NCBI GenBank assembly: GCA_903842575.1
Contig: CAIMMM010000144.1
Location: forward strand, 36,106-100,105
Direction: 5' to 3'
Length of the DNA: 64,000 bases
Source: an uncultured Bacteroidota bacterium
GTDB taxonomy: Bacteria > Bacteroidota > Bacteroidia > Flavobacteriales > Flavobacteriaceae
Both the position numbers and the translations under genes were made by a program. The notes beneath the pieces are model-generated. The model saw only the letters and a list, made by a program, of their open reading frames with translations, did no database searches and was not told the origin of the DNA. Shown here piece after piece: positions 63,365 to 64,000 of this stretch; the first letter of the stretch is position 1; each line of letters starts with the position of its first letter.

Positions 63365-63411
63365 GATAAAAACTTTGCGTACTTTGCGATAAACTTTGCG
63401 CCTTTGCGGTA
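63365..63411. repeat. CTTTGCG-type simple repeat before the last gene
   Basis: ACTTTGCG occurs three times and CCTTTGCGG once within 47 bases, ending six bases before the ATG of the retropepsin-like gene. The block resembles an intergenic simple repeat I recall from Bacteroidota. It also resembles parts of the -7 promoter element (TTTG), so it could affect transcription. Confidence 0.6.
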
Positions 63412-63417
63412 AAAAAT

Positions 63418-63855
63418 ATGAAAACCCTACAAGAAACACTCAAAAAAGAAAACTATAAAAAAATAAATTTTAAAGTTTCCAAAACCCAGCATTTATTAAT
63501 TAAAGCAACCATCAATGGCGTTACTGGGGATTTTATTTTAGATACGGGAGCGAGCAATAGTTGTGTGGGTTTTGAATGTATTGAACTTTTCAAACTCAAA
63601 GCTGGAAAATCAAAAACCAAAGCTGCCGGGGCTGGCGCAACAGATATGATTACTCAAGTTGCCAAAAACAATCAGTTAAAAATAGGTCGCTGGAATGAAA
63701 AAGCTTTTCACTTAGTGATTTTTGATTTGTCACACGTGAATCAAGCTTTGCAACAATACAAAGCCAAACCGGTTCAGGGGATAATTGGCGCCGATGTTTT
63801 ATTGGATGGAAAAGCCATTATTGATTATTATAATCATTGCTTGTATTTGAAGTAA
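63418..63855 (+). CDS. Retropepsin-like aspartic protease family protein
   Basis: A 145-residue single-domain protein with the active-site motif FILDTGASNSCVG (catalytic Asp near residue 42) and a C-terminal GIIGADVLLDGKAIIDY flap-and-strand region, as in retroviral-type aspartyl proteases (clan AA). Such proteins act as homodimers. There is no signal peptide or membrane segment, so it is probably cytoplasmic. Substrate unknown. It has no partner gene; the sequence after 63855 to the window end holds only AT-rich noncoding DNA. Confidence 0.85.
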   Translation: MKTLQETLKKENYKKINFKVSKTQHLLIKATINGVTGDFILDTGASNSCVGFECIELFKLKAGKSKTKAAGAGATDMITQVAKNNQLKIGRWNEKAFHLVIFDLSHVNQALQQYKAKPVQGIIGADVLLDGKAIIDYYNHCLYLK

Positions 63856-64000
63856 TTTTAGAAATTACATAACTCGTAGTCCAAAATACATGGTGATAAA
63901 AAAATCCCAGTTGTATTTTATTTTTCTTCGTAGCAAAAAATGAAACCAAAATAAACGAAAAACATTATAATTTTAATTATCAAATTATTATACAAATAAA

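Noticed and set aside
1..64000. Prophage, insertion sequence, integron or defence island
   Set aside because: No integrase, transposase, phage structural, nuclease-methylase or CRISPR genes are seen in any frame, and base composition is even across the window.

Overview
The window reads as a chromosomal segment of a Flavobacteriaceae bacterium, most likely Flavobacterium or a close relative. The DNA is AT-rich. Upstream regions lack clear Shine-Dalgarno boxes but often carry the Bacteroidota -7 element TAnnTTTG. The gene content is typical of the group: a TonB-dependent receptor with a carboxypeptidase-like N-terminal domain, type IX secretion (T9SS) sorting domains, DUF5686, DUF4271, DUF4296 and DUF3098 proteins, and a DnaE fused to a proofreading exonuclease. 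No phage, insertion sequence, CRISPR array, plasmid function or recognisable defence system is visible. No gene-free stretch exceeds 300 bases.

Layout. 1-6.7 kb: tRNA-Asp, a DUF58 protein, thioredoxin, the exonuclease-DnaE fusion and an RRM/RGG RNA-binding protein. 6.8-11.8 kb: a lipoprotein, rpsP-rimM and a tRNA m6A methyltransferase, a small secreted protein and a glutaryl-CoA-dehydrogenase-like enzyme. 11.8-15.4 kb (minus): two groups, mrp-nifU-ferredoxin (Fe-S handling) and trmB-lysE-alkyltransferase-like. 15.5-25.5 kb: a glycosyltransferase, a PhoR/PhoB-like two-component pair, then cell-surface genes (TonB receptor, beta-helix lipoprotein, a MORN-like secreted protein and two T9SS cargo proteins). 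This is the most accessory-looking part of the window. 25.5-39.9 kb: LuxE-like acyltransferase, tyrS, an SDR enzyme, a minus operon of polyprenol mannosyltransferase, dihydroorotase and DUF4296, DUF4271-hemD, pckA, DUF423, DUF3108, a saccharopine-dehydrogenase-like enzyme, an Lrp regulator and a membrane zinc peptidase. 40-48.4 kb: leuS, ftsX-DUF3098-uppP-truB, a thioredoxin-like protein, pyrH and frr. 48.4-60.3 kb: DUF5686 protein, a Kef-type antiporter, an MMPL/RND exporter with a probable 3' frameshift, asnS-rpoN-membrane protein, a beta-barrel protein and tRNA-Ser. 60.3-64 kb: the minus group tatD, acyltransferase and asparaginase, then a small retropepsin-like protein.

Most of the window is housekeeping and well explained. 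I do not see a convincing new multi-gene system. The points most worth a second look are: 11-bp-periodic direct repeats upstream of the surface genes next to the PhoB-like regulator; a simple intergenic-type repeat that appears to have become coding sequence inside leuS; the frameshifted tail of the MMPL exporter; a 112-residue T9SS protein that is little more than signal peptide plus sorting domain; a lipoprotein with a nested glycine-rich repeat module; and several distinct families of short intergenic repeats.
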